Assembly: GCA_944472155.2 (NCBI GenBank)
Contig: OX235272.1
Location: forward strand, 19,700,354-19,764,353
DNA length: 64,000 nucleotides
Direction of reading: 5' to 3'
Source: Trichobilharzia szidati
Taxonomy: Eukaryota > Platyhelminthes > Trematoda > Strigeidida > Schistosomatidae
The notes below the pieces were generated by a model that saw nothing but the letters and a program-made list of their open reading frames with translations, ran no database searches and had not been told where the DNA came from. Position numbers and translations under genes: made by a program. The number at the start of each line of letters is the position of its first letter. The stretch's first letter is position 1. Below, in pieces: positions 53,870 to 63,625 of this stretch.

Positions 53870-55155
53870 TAATCAATCAGCTAGACTCTAATACCCAAAT
53901 CTTTATCGACATCATTCAGCCAGTCAAGTGATCGACAACAGAAAACTCAGCGAATTCTTTTGAAGTGAAGACAGGAGTAAAACAAGACTGCCCAACATAA
54001 TCGCCAATGATATTCCTAATTGTAGTGGACTGGATTATGCGTACGACCATGGGCGGTGGGAGGCGAGAAGATAGGAATACCTTGGACGAATAAGAAGAGT
54101 TTGGAAGACCTAGACTTCGTGGAAAATTTATTCCTGATGTCACACGAACTCAATGACTTACAAGTGAATAGCAAAATGTTGGCAGAAGACGCTGGTAGCA
54201 AAGACACGAGAAAAAGAAGACGGAGGTGATGAAGACACTCGACTGACCAGCAACAGCAAGCACTAATCACTATCAACAGGAGTCCACTTATCTAGGCAGC
54301 ATCGTTTTAACAACAGGTGGGACGGATGAGGATATCAAAATCAGAATCGGGAAGGCCAAGTAGACCTTCATCACTCTGAAATCAGTTTGAAAATCTGCTG
54401 TACTCAGCTTGATGAGCAAACTTTGAATTTTCAACGCTTATAATAAGTCAATTCTCCTATATGTTTCAGAGACGTGGCGCGCGCGCGTCACGAAAATCAT
54501 TTCAAACAGGTTATTGAAGATTCTTATCAACAGCTAGTGCGTCGGTGGCATAGCGGTTAGGATGCTCGCCGACCGTGCACATGGTCCGGGGTTCGATCCC
54601 CCACTGACGCACTCCTTTACCTCGCTAAGCCAGCAATAATGCTGGTGAAGAGGAAAGGTTGGGCATGAGGCTAGCAACCCCATCATGTAAGAAATAAACA
54701 CTGCTACAGAAACTTCAAGCCTCTAGCTTGAAGCCCTATGTTCCACTGGGGAACGTGAAGGAAAAAAATCAACAGCTGCCTTTGTTGGTTCGATTATGAA
54801 AATTAGCTGGCTGGCCAGAAGAGATAAGCAAGCAACAAGGAACTCTGCAGTGCACTGAAACAATCAAGAACCTACAGTCGAAAAAAGACGACGAAGAAAG
54901 TAGAGATGGATCGGACCCATATTGAGAGGAGGCCGTTGGGTGACATCTAGCGTCACGCTCTTGACTGTAACGTGGATGGAAAATAACGAGTTGGTCCACG
55001 GGTGATATGATGAACATCGTATGAGGAGGAAATGAAAATAGCTCATGGGGAATCATGGGGCTAGTTAAAGAGAACTACAGATAATAGTGCGGAATGTAGG
55101 TGTGCTGTTGAAGCCCTACGTTCCACTCGGAACCCGAAGGAATAATAATAAATAA
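53870..55155 (+). pseudogene. RTE-clade LINE (SR2-like), decayed, split by a SINE
   Basis: VIDNRKLSE, VDWIMRTT near 54020, LEDLDFVENLFLMSHELNDL near 54097, GGTDEDIKIRIGKAK near 54320 and ILLYVSETWR near 54455, then KILINS. A SINE interrupts at 54536, and the RTE resumes at 54778 to the 3' end CCCTACGTTCCACTCGGAAC with an (AAT)n tail at 55155. Confidence 0.8.
54536..54767 (+). mobile_element. tRNA-headed SINE, full-length reference copy, 10-bp target duplication
   Basis: 232 bp. Head GTGCGTCGGTGGCATAGCGG with A-box, B-box GGGTTCGATCCCC, body with GGTTGGGCATGAGGCTAGCA, and tail GAAGCCCTATGTTCCACTGG then GAACGTGAAGGAAAAAA. Target duplication ATCAACAGCT at 54526-54535 and 54768-54777, inside an RTE LINE. 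Internal Pol III promoter expected. Confidence 0.9.
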
Positions 55156-55189
55156 TACAATCTTTAATAAATAATATCTACTTACAGTT

Positions 55190-55362
55190 TTGCTTCCAAA
55201 CAACCACTTGCAATTTCATACAGTTGGTAATGAGCCATACCTATTGTATGTGGATTAGTCATAGTCGTTGTTTGCCCATACCTCGGCAGGTGCAGCGGGG
55301 TTCGAACCCGTGACCTACTGACTGAAAGTCGAGTGCTTAGACCAATGAGCCACAGCTCCAGT
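55190..55362 (-). mobile_element. tRNA-like short repeat, another head type
   Basis: Minus TGGAGCTGTGGCTCATTGG (A-box side) and CACGGGTTCGAACCCCGC (B-box/T-arm with good pairing). The body ATGGCTCATTACCAACTGTA follows. The acceptor stem does not close, so it is probably a SINE head and not a tRNA gene. Confidence 0.5.
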
Positions 55363-55379
55363 GTTTTACCTTCAACTGT

Positions 55380-56279
55380 GAGTAATCTATTAAATGCAGA
55401 AATAGGAAGTGAAGTGGTAGAGCACGTTGACTGCTTCACTTACTTGGGAAGTACCATCAGCCCCAACGGGTTGATCTCTGACGAAATCTCAGCACGAAAA
55501 CAAAGGGCTAGGTTCGCATATGCCAGTTTTCGCCGTCTCTGGCGTAGACGTGACATCCGACTATCGACCAAAGGGCGTGTGTACTGCTCAACAGTCCGCT
55601 CCGTCCTCCTTTATAGCTGTGAGACCTGGCCATTGAGAGTGGAAGACATGAAAAGATTAGCTGTCTTCGATCATAGGTGTCTGCGTTCTATCTCCCGCGT
55701 GAAGTGGTATAATAAGGTGAGCAATATTGAGGTTAGGCACTTGTCGAGTGCTAGGTAAGAAGGGCGAAATCAATCGACGAGACTATGAAGCTACATCGAC
55801 TGAGATGCTAAGGATATGTGTTACGTATGCCTAGTCATCGCCTTCCTCGACCGATAGGCAATGTTAGCTGATATAGGGTCAGGCTGGAAAAGAGCTAGCT
55901 GGTGGCGGTCAAACGAAAACATGTCAATGAAATCTACAACAGTTAGTCTAAGCCAGCCACGTAGGAAGGTGTAGACTTCCCTTTTGGGGTCCTCGGGACG
56001 GTAAAAACCAGTAGCTGGAGACAATTGGTGACATGGCTCAAAATCGTTCTCAATGGCTGTTGCAGATGCATCCACTCCTTGTGACTTATGATTTCCAATG
56101 AAACTGTTTTGTTCTTCGTTATCACTATACCTTTGTCTCACACCTCTGTTTACTGTCTATATTATGCATTTCTCCTACTTTCTTCTCTTGCTTTGTGTGC
56201 TACATGGAGGGAGTGTGGCGACTTGAACTTCCGCACATATGTGCAAAGTTCTATGTCGAAAACAGACAGACAGACAGAT
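55380..56279 (+). pseudogene. RTE-clade LINE C-terminus and 3' end
   Basis: A frame to 55758 reads EHVDCFTYLGSTISPNGLIS, RFAYASFRRLWRRRDIRLST, VLLYSCETWPLRVEDMKRL and FDHRCLRSISRVKWYNKVSN, ending in a stop soon after. The 3' UTR (GCAAAGTTCTATGTCGAAAA) and a (CAGA)n tail run to 56279. The best copy of this family here. Confidence 0.85.
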
Positions 56280-56396
56280 TAAATCCAGTTAACAGCTGAA
56301 TTAGAAATAACAAACATGCTTAGCTTATCTGAAAACCAGACGAAATTGTATCTTGTTAAGGAGAAAATCAATGACAAAAGAAACACTTGAACTTAC

Positions 56397-56735
56397 CAAA
56401 GATTTTTCAGCTGTTTGAGATTCAGAGGCTGCATCACCACTACCAGCAGTGAATGGTTTACACTCTTCTTCTTCCATATGTTCTCCGAAACCAGGAGTTT
56501 CAATGATAGCTAGATAATGGCAACATTTACTAATCATGACATCGAATGCACAACGGACTAATGAAGCTGGTGGACGACAACCAGGTGCTACAGTTTCCAC
56601 GGTGAAAATACAATGCGATGAATCCATACCAGCGAAAACAACATCATCACGAAACTCAGAATGACGCATATGTTCACGAGAACCATTATCTAAACGAGCG
56701 TTTGCAACAAATGCTTGACCAGTAGTTGGATTTAT
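56397..56735 (-). CDS. POLR1C: RPAC1 (AC40) C-terminal exon, shared Pol I/III subunit
   Basis: 113 codons, phase 0 at both ends. Acceptor CTGTCACCTTAG; the frame reads INPTTGQAFVANARLDNGSR, EFRDDVVFAGMDSSHCIFTV, ETVAPGCRPPASLVRCAFDV and MISKC, matching the ANPRLDTxSRE...FSVES-TG-x-x-PDVL...KC end of RPAC1. An acidic, Ser/Glu-rich extension (GFGEHMEEEECKPF...) that the vertebrate protein lacks follows, and there is no stop before TTTG|GTAAGT at 56396. The alternative is readthrough into the intron with a stop at 56325. RPAC1 pairs with RPAC2 in the assembly platform of Pol I and III. Confidence 0.88.
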
Positions 56736-56789
56736 CTAAGGTGACAGGGACAGAGAAGTCAATAAACAAAACTAAAATATGGTTGCAAC

Positions 56790-58101
56790 AGCAAATTATA
56801 TACAGAAATAAATGGAGGAGAGAATTCAGTCTGCACCAAACGAAAGACTATACGCATGACATTATTCACTGTTATCTAGTGTCCAGTCAAAGTCGAAAAC
56901 GAAGCTTGATCCGGTCGCTTGTCACTCGTATTCGGCGCATATGTGGCTCTGATACTGTGGAAGATGAGTCATATATCTTGAGGAAAATCCTAATAGAAAA
57001 TGGATTCCCACCAGGTTTTATAGATAAGAATATTCATTCAAATCCTAAAAAACGTGACTTATCAACCGTACCCACGAAAATACTTTACATGAGCTTGGAA
57101 TTCAAAGGGGACTACTTAGCTTCCGATATCATGAAACGAAGGATATCACAGTCCCTTAAAAGAACATTCCCTGATGCATCTCTGAGAATAGCCTTTACTA
57201 GTCATTACCATTATTGTTCAATAACCTGAAGGACAAGATCCCGCTGTTGGTCAACTCTATGTGTGTTTATCAATTCACCTGCTCGTGTGGAGCTAGGTAA
57301 ATCGGTCGTTCGACACCAGTTTTGCCCAAGAGGGTGCAAGAACACTATCCTGCATGGTTACGAAAAGGTGGAAGTGGAGCAATAAGAAGCGCGATCATTG
57401 AACATCTGGTCGATAATGATCACCCTATCTCTATAGATTCCGCCTTTAAAGTCATCTACTAGACAAAGAGTAATTTACCCAAATCCCTACGTAACCAACT
57501 CACCTGTATTGCTGAAGCCTTGGCTATCGAAGCAGAAAAGCCAGATCTCTGTGTACAGAAAAAGTTCGTCCAACCCCTCTAACTTTCATGGTCTTAATCC
57601 CTGTATGCTAAAGTATGGTAATCCCCAATCATATTTTAGCTCTACCAATTTTTCATTTTTGTCTATTCAGTTTGTATACTCTTCCTTATTAAGTCAATTG
57701 TTATTATTACTACTCTCACTTTCAACTATTCCTGGTATTATTTCACTTGTTCCACTTGTCATTCTAAATCAATTCCTTTTTACAACATTAAATTCTATGC
57801 TATTAAATTTCACACAATATTATGTAACGTTTTTATTTTAATCTTATAATTGCACTCCTTTTTTCAAGTTCTATCCATCCTATGAATTATTCTATATATG
57901 ACATTAATTTGCTTTGCCACTTGACATTTAACTACGATTATAATCACAAATATTTTAGTTTTAATTGCATTTCATATTATTATTTTATGCATTCGAACCT
58001 ATGTTTCAATTCCCTCACCGGATATAACTTCTTAAAAACCATATACGTATACGATTGTACAGCTTGATGATAAATTCGTTGTGAAAAGAGTCTCTTCGCT
58101 G
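56790..58101 (+). pseudogene. Penelope-like element, decayed, with 3' UTR
   Basis: SRKRSLIRSLVTRIRRICGS and ENGFPPGFIDKN near 56890-57030, ILYMSLEFKGDYLASDIMKR, then after a frameshift LVNSMCVYQFTCSCGAR*IG (YIG with a stop) and ALAIEAEKPDLCVQKKFVQP to about 57580. The 3' UTR runs to the motif at 58057-58101. Related to the 547-aa ORF but a distinct copy lineage. Confidence 0.8.
58057..58101 (+). ncRNA. Hammerhead-ribozyme-like motif
   Basis: GTACAGC TTGATGA ... GTGAAAAGAGTCTCTTCGCTG: stem I CAGC/GCTG, GATGA box with the first C replaced by T, GAAA box, stem III AAGAG/CTCTT then C at the cleavage place. Covarying stem I relative to the GAGC/GCTC copies supports a real stem. Confidence 0.5.
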
Positions 58102-58159
58102 AATCATTTGTTTTGATTTCCATTCAAAGTATCCATTACAGTCATACAGGAAGTCAATC

Positions 58160-58345
58160 GCCAGCTCGAATAGCTCAGTGATAACATCTCCGACTGCAGA
58201 GTACTGAGTGACCCACGTTCGAATCTCACAGGGGATATAAGTCCCTTCAAAATTGCAGATATGTCTTGATGACGAGTGCCGACAAGCACGAAACCTACGT
58301 CGAGGGTTTTCTGATGACTGCATCCAACCATCTAACAACAATTCA
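58160..58345 (+). mobile_element. Second SINE family, copy 2
   Basis: GAATAGCTCAGTGATAACAT (A-box side), CACGTTCGAATCTCAC (B-box), then ATTGCAGATATGTCTTGATG and an end at GCATCCAACCAT, aligning with the minus copy at 44325-44133. It contains a GATGACGAGTGC...GCACGAAA segment that resembles a hammerhead core. Confidence 0.65.
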
Positions 58346-58439
58346 GATACTTTATAAGTGTTTGCTGACGACATGAATTGAAAAAAGAGTTCAGTTTGAA
58401 GGATATGCACAGGAGTTTTTCCTGTCACCCCTGTTTTCT

Positions 58440-58850
58440 GTTATTTTTATCTCTGACTTACAATATTAGCTGACATAAAATTAGGTAGGGAAAGGACTAG
58501 GCGTGGTCAGATCAAAACTTGGCATCGATCCATGCAGTCTTTGACTATTGGTTTGAGTCTCATGAAGAGGTATAGACTATCTGGTTAGGGTCCTTGAGAT
58601 AGAGACTGTTGGTAACACGGCTCAAAATCCTACTAAATAGCGTAGGTGTATTCACCCCTGGCAATCTCCCATATACATTAAAATCCTTGTTATTTTCCAT
58701 GCAATTTATTCTTTCTATCGTGCGTTTCCCATTTACACTATAGTTTCATTGCATTTCTTTTCTCTACCTTTATGTGTTTTTATGAAGTGTGGCAGACTGA
58801 ACTACTTTGGACTACTGTGCAAAGTTCTACCACTGAAGACTCAGTTCAAT
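58440..58850 (+). pseudogene. RTE-clade LINE 3' remnant, heavily decayed
   Basis: Non-coding match to the 3' UTR of the copy at 55860-56270 (TTAGCTGA, GGTCAGAT/GGTGGCGG region, GTGTGGC-ACTGAACT, TGTGCAAAGTTCTA). Confidence 0.6.
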
Positions 58851-60000
58851 TCGCCTGGTTGTTCAAGCGTAGTATATTGGTGGAGTGGGATTTTAACCGG
58901 AGACTGAATAATGCATAATACAGTCAGATCCGATTCCAAATGACAGAGAAACACTGTCAAATATTGGTATGACAGTTAACATTTACAACATAGGTTGGAG
59001 AGTTAGCATCAATCTAAGCCTCATCTCCGGTGAATATTCATATGATAACCAAGTTAGCATTTAGAGATGCGAAAATATCTAGTCTGTTAATTTATTACTT
59101 ATTTGACCCTTCATCACCATTCGACGTCTGTTTACCTTTATAACAGGTGTGTATTAACTGGATATCCCGTCACTGATTTACCCATTAAAATGTTTTTTGA
59201 ACTGGCTTTGATATGGAAAAACCTCTGTTAGCTTTTTGAATTTAATTTGAAACACTAGATTGTTTTGTAGGTCTCTCCTCATATAAATAAGGATGAGGAA
59301 GGTCTACTGAAGATCTCACTTAAATTAACCTCAGAAGTTAGAAAGAAGCACAAAAAACACTGACTTAAACTTGACGCCAGAGTCCGATAAGAAAGACTAA
59401 CTTGAGAAAATTGTATGACCCATCAGATCTGACCAATAGCTGCTATCTTGACTCTGTGATCTACTTTACATATAACAATGACAAGACGAACTACATTGGC
59501 TAGAACGAGTGTTCCAGAAGATCTTACCACACACCACAAAGGCTGTTTTGATAGCAGTTAGACCAAAAGCCGTCACCATCACAGTGTAGGGCGTTCACAC
59601 TATGTTGGGGTATTGAGGACGAAGTCGTACTGCTAGTGGATAGGGATGTAAGATCAATAAGATGTTACTCTCAAACGACCAGCAAGCTAGCTATGCCGCC
59701 TATCCACTCTGGGGTGAGGGATTAGAAAAAGTCGCCTCTGAAAAGTTTTGCATCCCGACTTACCTTGTGATGCACCATAGCCGATGGACAGAAATGAACA
59801 ATTTACTTCGAACAGTCAATGTGATCGGTTCTAAGCGGTTGTCTTTGGAGTCCTGTCGCTAAGGAACACTAATTCAAGGAGAAACCAACTTCCACGGTGT
59901 GAGCAGCAGGGAAGATGTAACCACACACACACACACAATTTTATCCACTTTAAAAGTTAACTGATTAGTACATTTACTGTTATGGGTTTAAAGTCAACTA
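58851..60000. other. Intronic, nothing recognised
   Basis: A 66-aa frame at 59662-59862 has no domain. A CACACACACACACA tract lies at 59921-59937. Confidence 0.4.
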
Positions 60001-60630
60001 CAGGAGGAACGGACGAGGATGTCAAATCGAGAATCGGGAAGGCGAGAAATACATTCATCAACCTGAAACCAATCTAGAAATCTTCGTCACTCACCATCAA
60101 CAACAAAATTCGGATTTTCAATACAAACGTCAAGTCAGTCAGTTCTTCTATACGGATGGATCAGAAACTTGGCCATTGTGTCACAAAGAATATTTCCAAC
60201 AGCCTGTTGCAGACCTTTATCAACAACTAACTGTCTTCGCTGGCTCTATATTGAAGATCAGATGGCCGGAAAGAACAAGAACCAACAAGAAACTATGGGA
60301 ACAAACAAACAAAACAAGAACCAATCGCCCAACAAATATGCAGGAGAAAGTGGAGAAGGATTGGACGCTCGCTGAGGAGGCCGCTGGAGGACATCGCGCG
60401 TCAGGCCATAGCTCGAGTGGAACCCGAAAGGAAAGTGGCGAGTGGGACGTCAGTGCAAGGGTGACATGGAGGAGATCGTGTGAAGAGGAATTGAAACAGT
60501 ATGGGTTAACATGCACACAGGTGAAAAGTACAGCAGAAGACAGAAGCAAGTGTAGACGTGTAGTTGAAGCCCTATGTTCCACTAGGAACCCAAGGGAACA
60601 ATAATACAATAATAATAATAATATTTACCC
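60001..60630 (+). pseudogene. RTE-clade LINE (SR2-like) 3' fragment
   Basis: GGTDEDVKSRIGKARNTFIN near 60008, INNKIRIFNTNVKSV near 60090, then KIRWPERTRTNKKLWEQT and GTRKESGEWDVS, with the 3' end CCCTATGTTCCACTAGGAAC and an (AAT)n tail. It nearly matches 37380-37905. Confidence 0.8.
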
Positions 60631-60719
60631 TACTGAGATGCATCAGATATCTTCTTCACCAGATAACAACTTTTCTCTTCAAATACAGATTTTTAAAAAT
60701 AATAGTTGGTGAAACTTAC

Positions 60720-61002
60720 TCCGATGACACCAGGTGCAAAACTCTTCTGTAGTTTGACCGCTAGCTCTCCTTCAATTGGTTGAAGTAGTTTAATAATTGG
60801 ATGTAATTTATAGTAGGCTGCTGAGACTGGAGAGAACTTGGCATGATCTCGACCAATGCCTTTTACAGCAACACAACGAGCTTCAATTTCATCGCCGAGA
60901 GCTAGTTTATTGATAAGTATGTTTGAGGAAACTGGTAAGGGGGTATTGTTTTCACTGAAATGTTCTTCTTGACCAGGTAACGGTATCCATTTAAGATCTG
61001 AA
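60720..61002 (-). CDS. POLR1C: RPAC1 (AC40) internal exon
   Basis: Acceptor TGCATTTGTTATTCTAG at 61003; one base finishes a codon, then 94 codons to donor GGA|GTAAGT at 60719. The frame reads SDLKWIPLPGQEEHF, ILINKLALGDEIEARCVAVK, GIGRDHAKFSPVSAAYYKLH and KLQKSFAPGVIG. This is the HxCVKGIG(K/R)DHAKFSPVATASYRLLP block of RPAC1 and its SPGVIE end, so the identification is firm. It joins 56735 in phase 0. Upstream exons for the N-terminal half, including the LGLIPI-type region, were not found in 61010-64000 and presumably lie beyond the window. Confidence 0.93.
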
Positions 61003-61339
61003 CTAGAATAACAAATGCAAAGATAAACAGGTTTTGATACAAGTTTTTTAATAACACAGAAAACTTCTTCAGTATTAATCAGTGTAGTGCTCTACGCTTT
61101 AGTGCTTATAAAAAACATATCCATCATGTTGTGGAGTAGGATGAACTTACGTGTAGCGAATCTTATATTAGAAAATGAGCTGTACCCATCTATAAAACCT
61201 CATTTATTTGATATGGTACGTTGTGACACTGCAAAATTTACCTAATTGGTGAGTCGTAGCGAATAAAGTAACCCAGAAAAAACGTCAGCTACTGCAATGT
61301 ATGCACTGAGCTGTAATCATATCACTAGGTGGTATAGAC
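61003..61339 (-). other. Intron upstream of the RPAC1 exon
   Basis: Starts with the pyrimidine-rich acceptor region (61003-61020). No further exon recognised. Confidence 0.45.
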
Positions 61340-61990
61340 TGACTCACTGATTTCAATGTAGAACTTCGCACAGAAGTGCACCAGTTCAAGTCGTCACACT
61401 ATGTAGCACACAATATAAGGCAAAAGAGAAAACAAGAGATTCGAAGGAACAATGATAAGCAGATATGTGACGAAGAATAGTAACATAGATAAGCATTAGG
61501 GTTTAGTGGATTTGCAAATCACAGAGAGTGAATGCATCTGCACCGTTGAGAACGATTTCAAGTTATATCACCAATTATTTCCAGCCATTGGTTCTTCGCA
61601 TCCCGAGGACCCCAAGCAGGCAGTCTACACCTCCCTAAGTGGCTGGTTCAAACTAACTGTCAAATATTTCATGGACTGATGTCATTTTTTGGTTTGCCCA
61701 CCACTCGCTCTTTTCCAACTTAATCATACATCAGCCAACATTTCCCGCTGAGGAAGGCGATGACTCGGAATGTGTAACACATGTCCTGGACATCCCAATC
61801 GATGTAACTTCACAACCTCTACGATTGACTTTCCCTCCTTACCTAGCACGCGAAGCCCAACCTAAATATTACTCACCCTACTATGCTACCAAACCTGCGG
61901 GATAGAACAGCTAGCCTTTTCATGTCTTCCACTTTCAATGTCCATTTCTCACAGCCATAATATAGGGCGAAGAGAACTGCTGTAAGATAG
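61340..61990 (-). pseudogene. RTE-clade LINE 3' remnant, decayed
   Basis: Minus-strand match to 55650-56260: ACTTGAACTGGTGCACTTCT, CTACATTGAAATC and the CAGCCATAA..AGGGCGAAG region near 61950. No frame survives. Confidence 0.65.
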
Positions 61991-62749
61991 GGTGAAACTT
62001 CTGAAATCCAATACAGGCTAGTGGAGATTGAGATCTGTTACAAAAGCTCTGTTGATGGAAACAACTTTCAGTACATGCAACAACAACAACAACAAAATAA
62101 CTTAACACTCATGACAAATATCTGGAAAGTTCTACGGCAAATTAAAATAAGGCTACGGTACACTATTAAATTCTATAAACACGGATCCTAAGAGCTGTAA
62201 GATTACCATGATTTTATTGGGGACAATAAATTGTGCGCAAATAGACAATACTGTATCCCAGCGTTATATTAAATGAAATTATTCTCTTATGGAACTATTT
62301 TATTTATACACACACACACACAAAGTGACAACGAACATATTTGTACCATAAAAAAGAGCCCATTTTCTGTTTAACGGCTTTTCTCCGGCTGCTAACAGTC
62401 CAAAACAAATGAAAATTACTATAAATGTTAATAAACAACCCCAAAAATGACCTCAACTCAAAGCGTATAGTTGTAGAACAAGAGATATAAATACAAGCAA
62501 CCAGGGTTTATTTATATGTGATATGATGGAAATTTGGAGAAGCGGGAGGAGTGAAAAAGATAGTAGATGAGTAAAATGGAAAACTATTAATAAGTTCATC
62601 TCAGTGGTTTATCATCAAAAAAGAAAATTGTGACGCAACAAAATCCATACGTCTAACTATTAGAGTAGTGCGAGAATAATCACACTATCTTTCTGCATGC
62701 ATATAGTGGGTTAAAATCGTTTGATATCGACGGCTTCTGAAAAGCTTCT
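61991..62749. other. No gene recognised
   Basis: AT-rich; ACAACAACAACAACAA near 62079 and an (AC)n tract near 62310. Confidence 0.35.
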
Positions 62750-63200
62750 AAAAACCTGAATGATTCCGACTCTGTCCTACGTGAATCAGCTGCTTAGTGT
62801 TTGCACTTATAATCCCTTTCTTACCTTCCATATGAAGACTGTTGGGGATATACTCAGTAATTATTACGATATCAAAACCCTTGTCTGGTCTAAGAACAAC
62901 GATTTTATCACTGTTCAGTAGCGTTCTCAACACTAACCTGTGCTTTCTAGTGGACAAAATTGGACTGGATAGCAAGTGCATAAGAGGGACTGAGAGGAGA
63001 GTATCTACTAGATTTTCTGGGCATATCCCCAACAATCTTTATATGCAAAGTAAGAAAAGGTTTGCAAATGCAATCGCTAAGTGACCGATTAACACAGAAT
63101 ACACAGTCTAAATCAGTCAAACTTCCAGAATAATCAATACATGGAGAATAATCTGGTTGCTTTCCCTTGCAGAAGCCATTGGCATCAAATAGATTCAACA
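62750..63200 (-). pseudogene. Penelope-like element, N-terminal fragment
   Basis: Minus frames 63201-62947 and 63035-62748: FLTLHIKIVGDMPRKSSRYS, then STRKHRLVLRTLLNSDKIVV and LRPDKGFDIVI, the conserved DKG motif of PLE N-termini (RPDKGGGVVV at 51770). Frames are broken. Confidence 0.6.
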
Positions 63201-63542
63201 CAGTCTCTGTCTACAGAGACATAATTTGATTAATCTCGCGCTACTCTGGTAGCTAAATATCTTTGTCATGTTTGTGTTTTTGGTCGAATCATAATTTTAT
63301 TTTATTTTTGATGTTAACTCACTGGGCTGAACTTATTATCAATCTTCTAACTTACTTAATTGTTTGTTTACTGAATAATTTCATATGCCTTTGGTTCACT
63401 CTTACTCTCCCCTCTTCAAACTTGGTATCGTATTATGTACAAATTACTGGTTAGCTGAAGACCACCATAGAAGTTTTCATACATATGTCTAAACCAAGTT
63501 CACTTTTAACGGTTTGAAAAAATTTGGGCATTGGGTATATGG
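63201..63542. other. No feature recognised
   Basis: AT-rich unique stretch. Confidence 0.35.
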
Positions 63543-63625
63543 TATTCATTATAATAAAGGTTTTTGTATTTCCCAATGAATGAAAAACAAAACGATATTG
63601 TTGCTCTTACTGACGTTTCGCTATT
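63543..63625 (-). mobile_element. PLE second-subfamily 3' end fragment
   Basis: About 80 bp nearly identical to 36508-36590 (CATTATAATAAAGGTTTTTG, TTTCCCAATGAA, AACAAAACGATATTGTT, CATT/CGTTTCGCTATTT). Confidence 0.7.

Noticed and set aside
46428..55362. tRNA genes at 46428, 54536 and 55280 (A and B boxes, T-arm)
   Set aside because: Acceptor or anticodon stems do not close, and each is followed by a repeated non-tRNA body with tails or target duplications; they are SINE heads.
56325..56396. Readthrough end of RPAC1 (24 residues after KSL)
   Set aside because: Kept only as an alternative: sequence is hydrophobic and low-quality, and begins exactly at a strong GTAAGT donor.
59662..59862. 66-aa frame in the RPAC1 intron
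   Set aside because: No recognisable domain, no splice-consistent neighbours.
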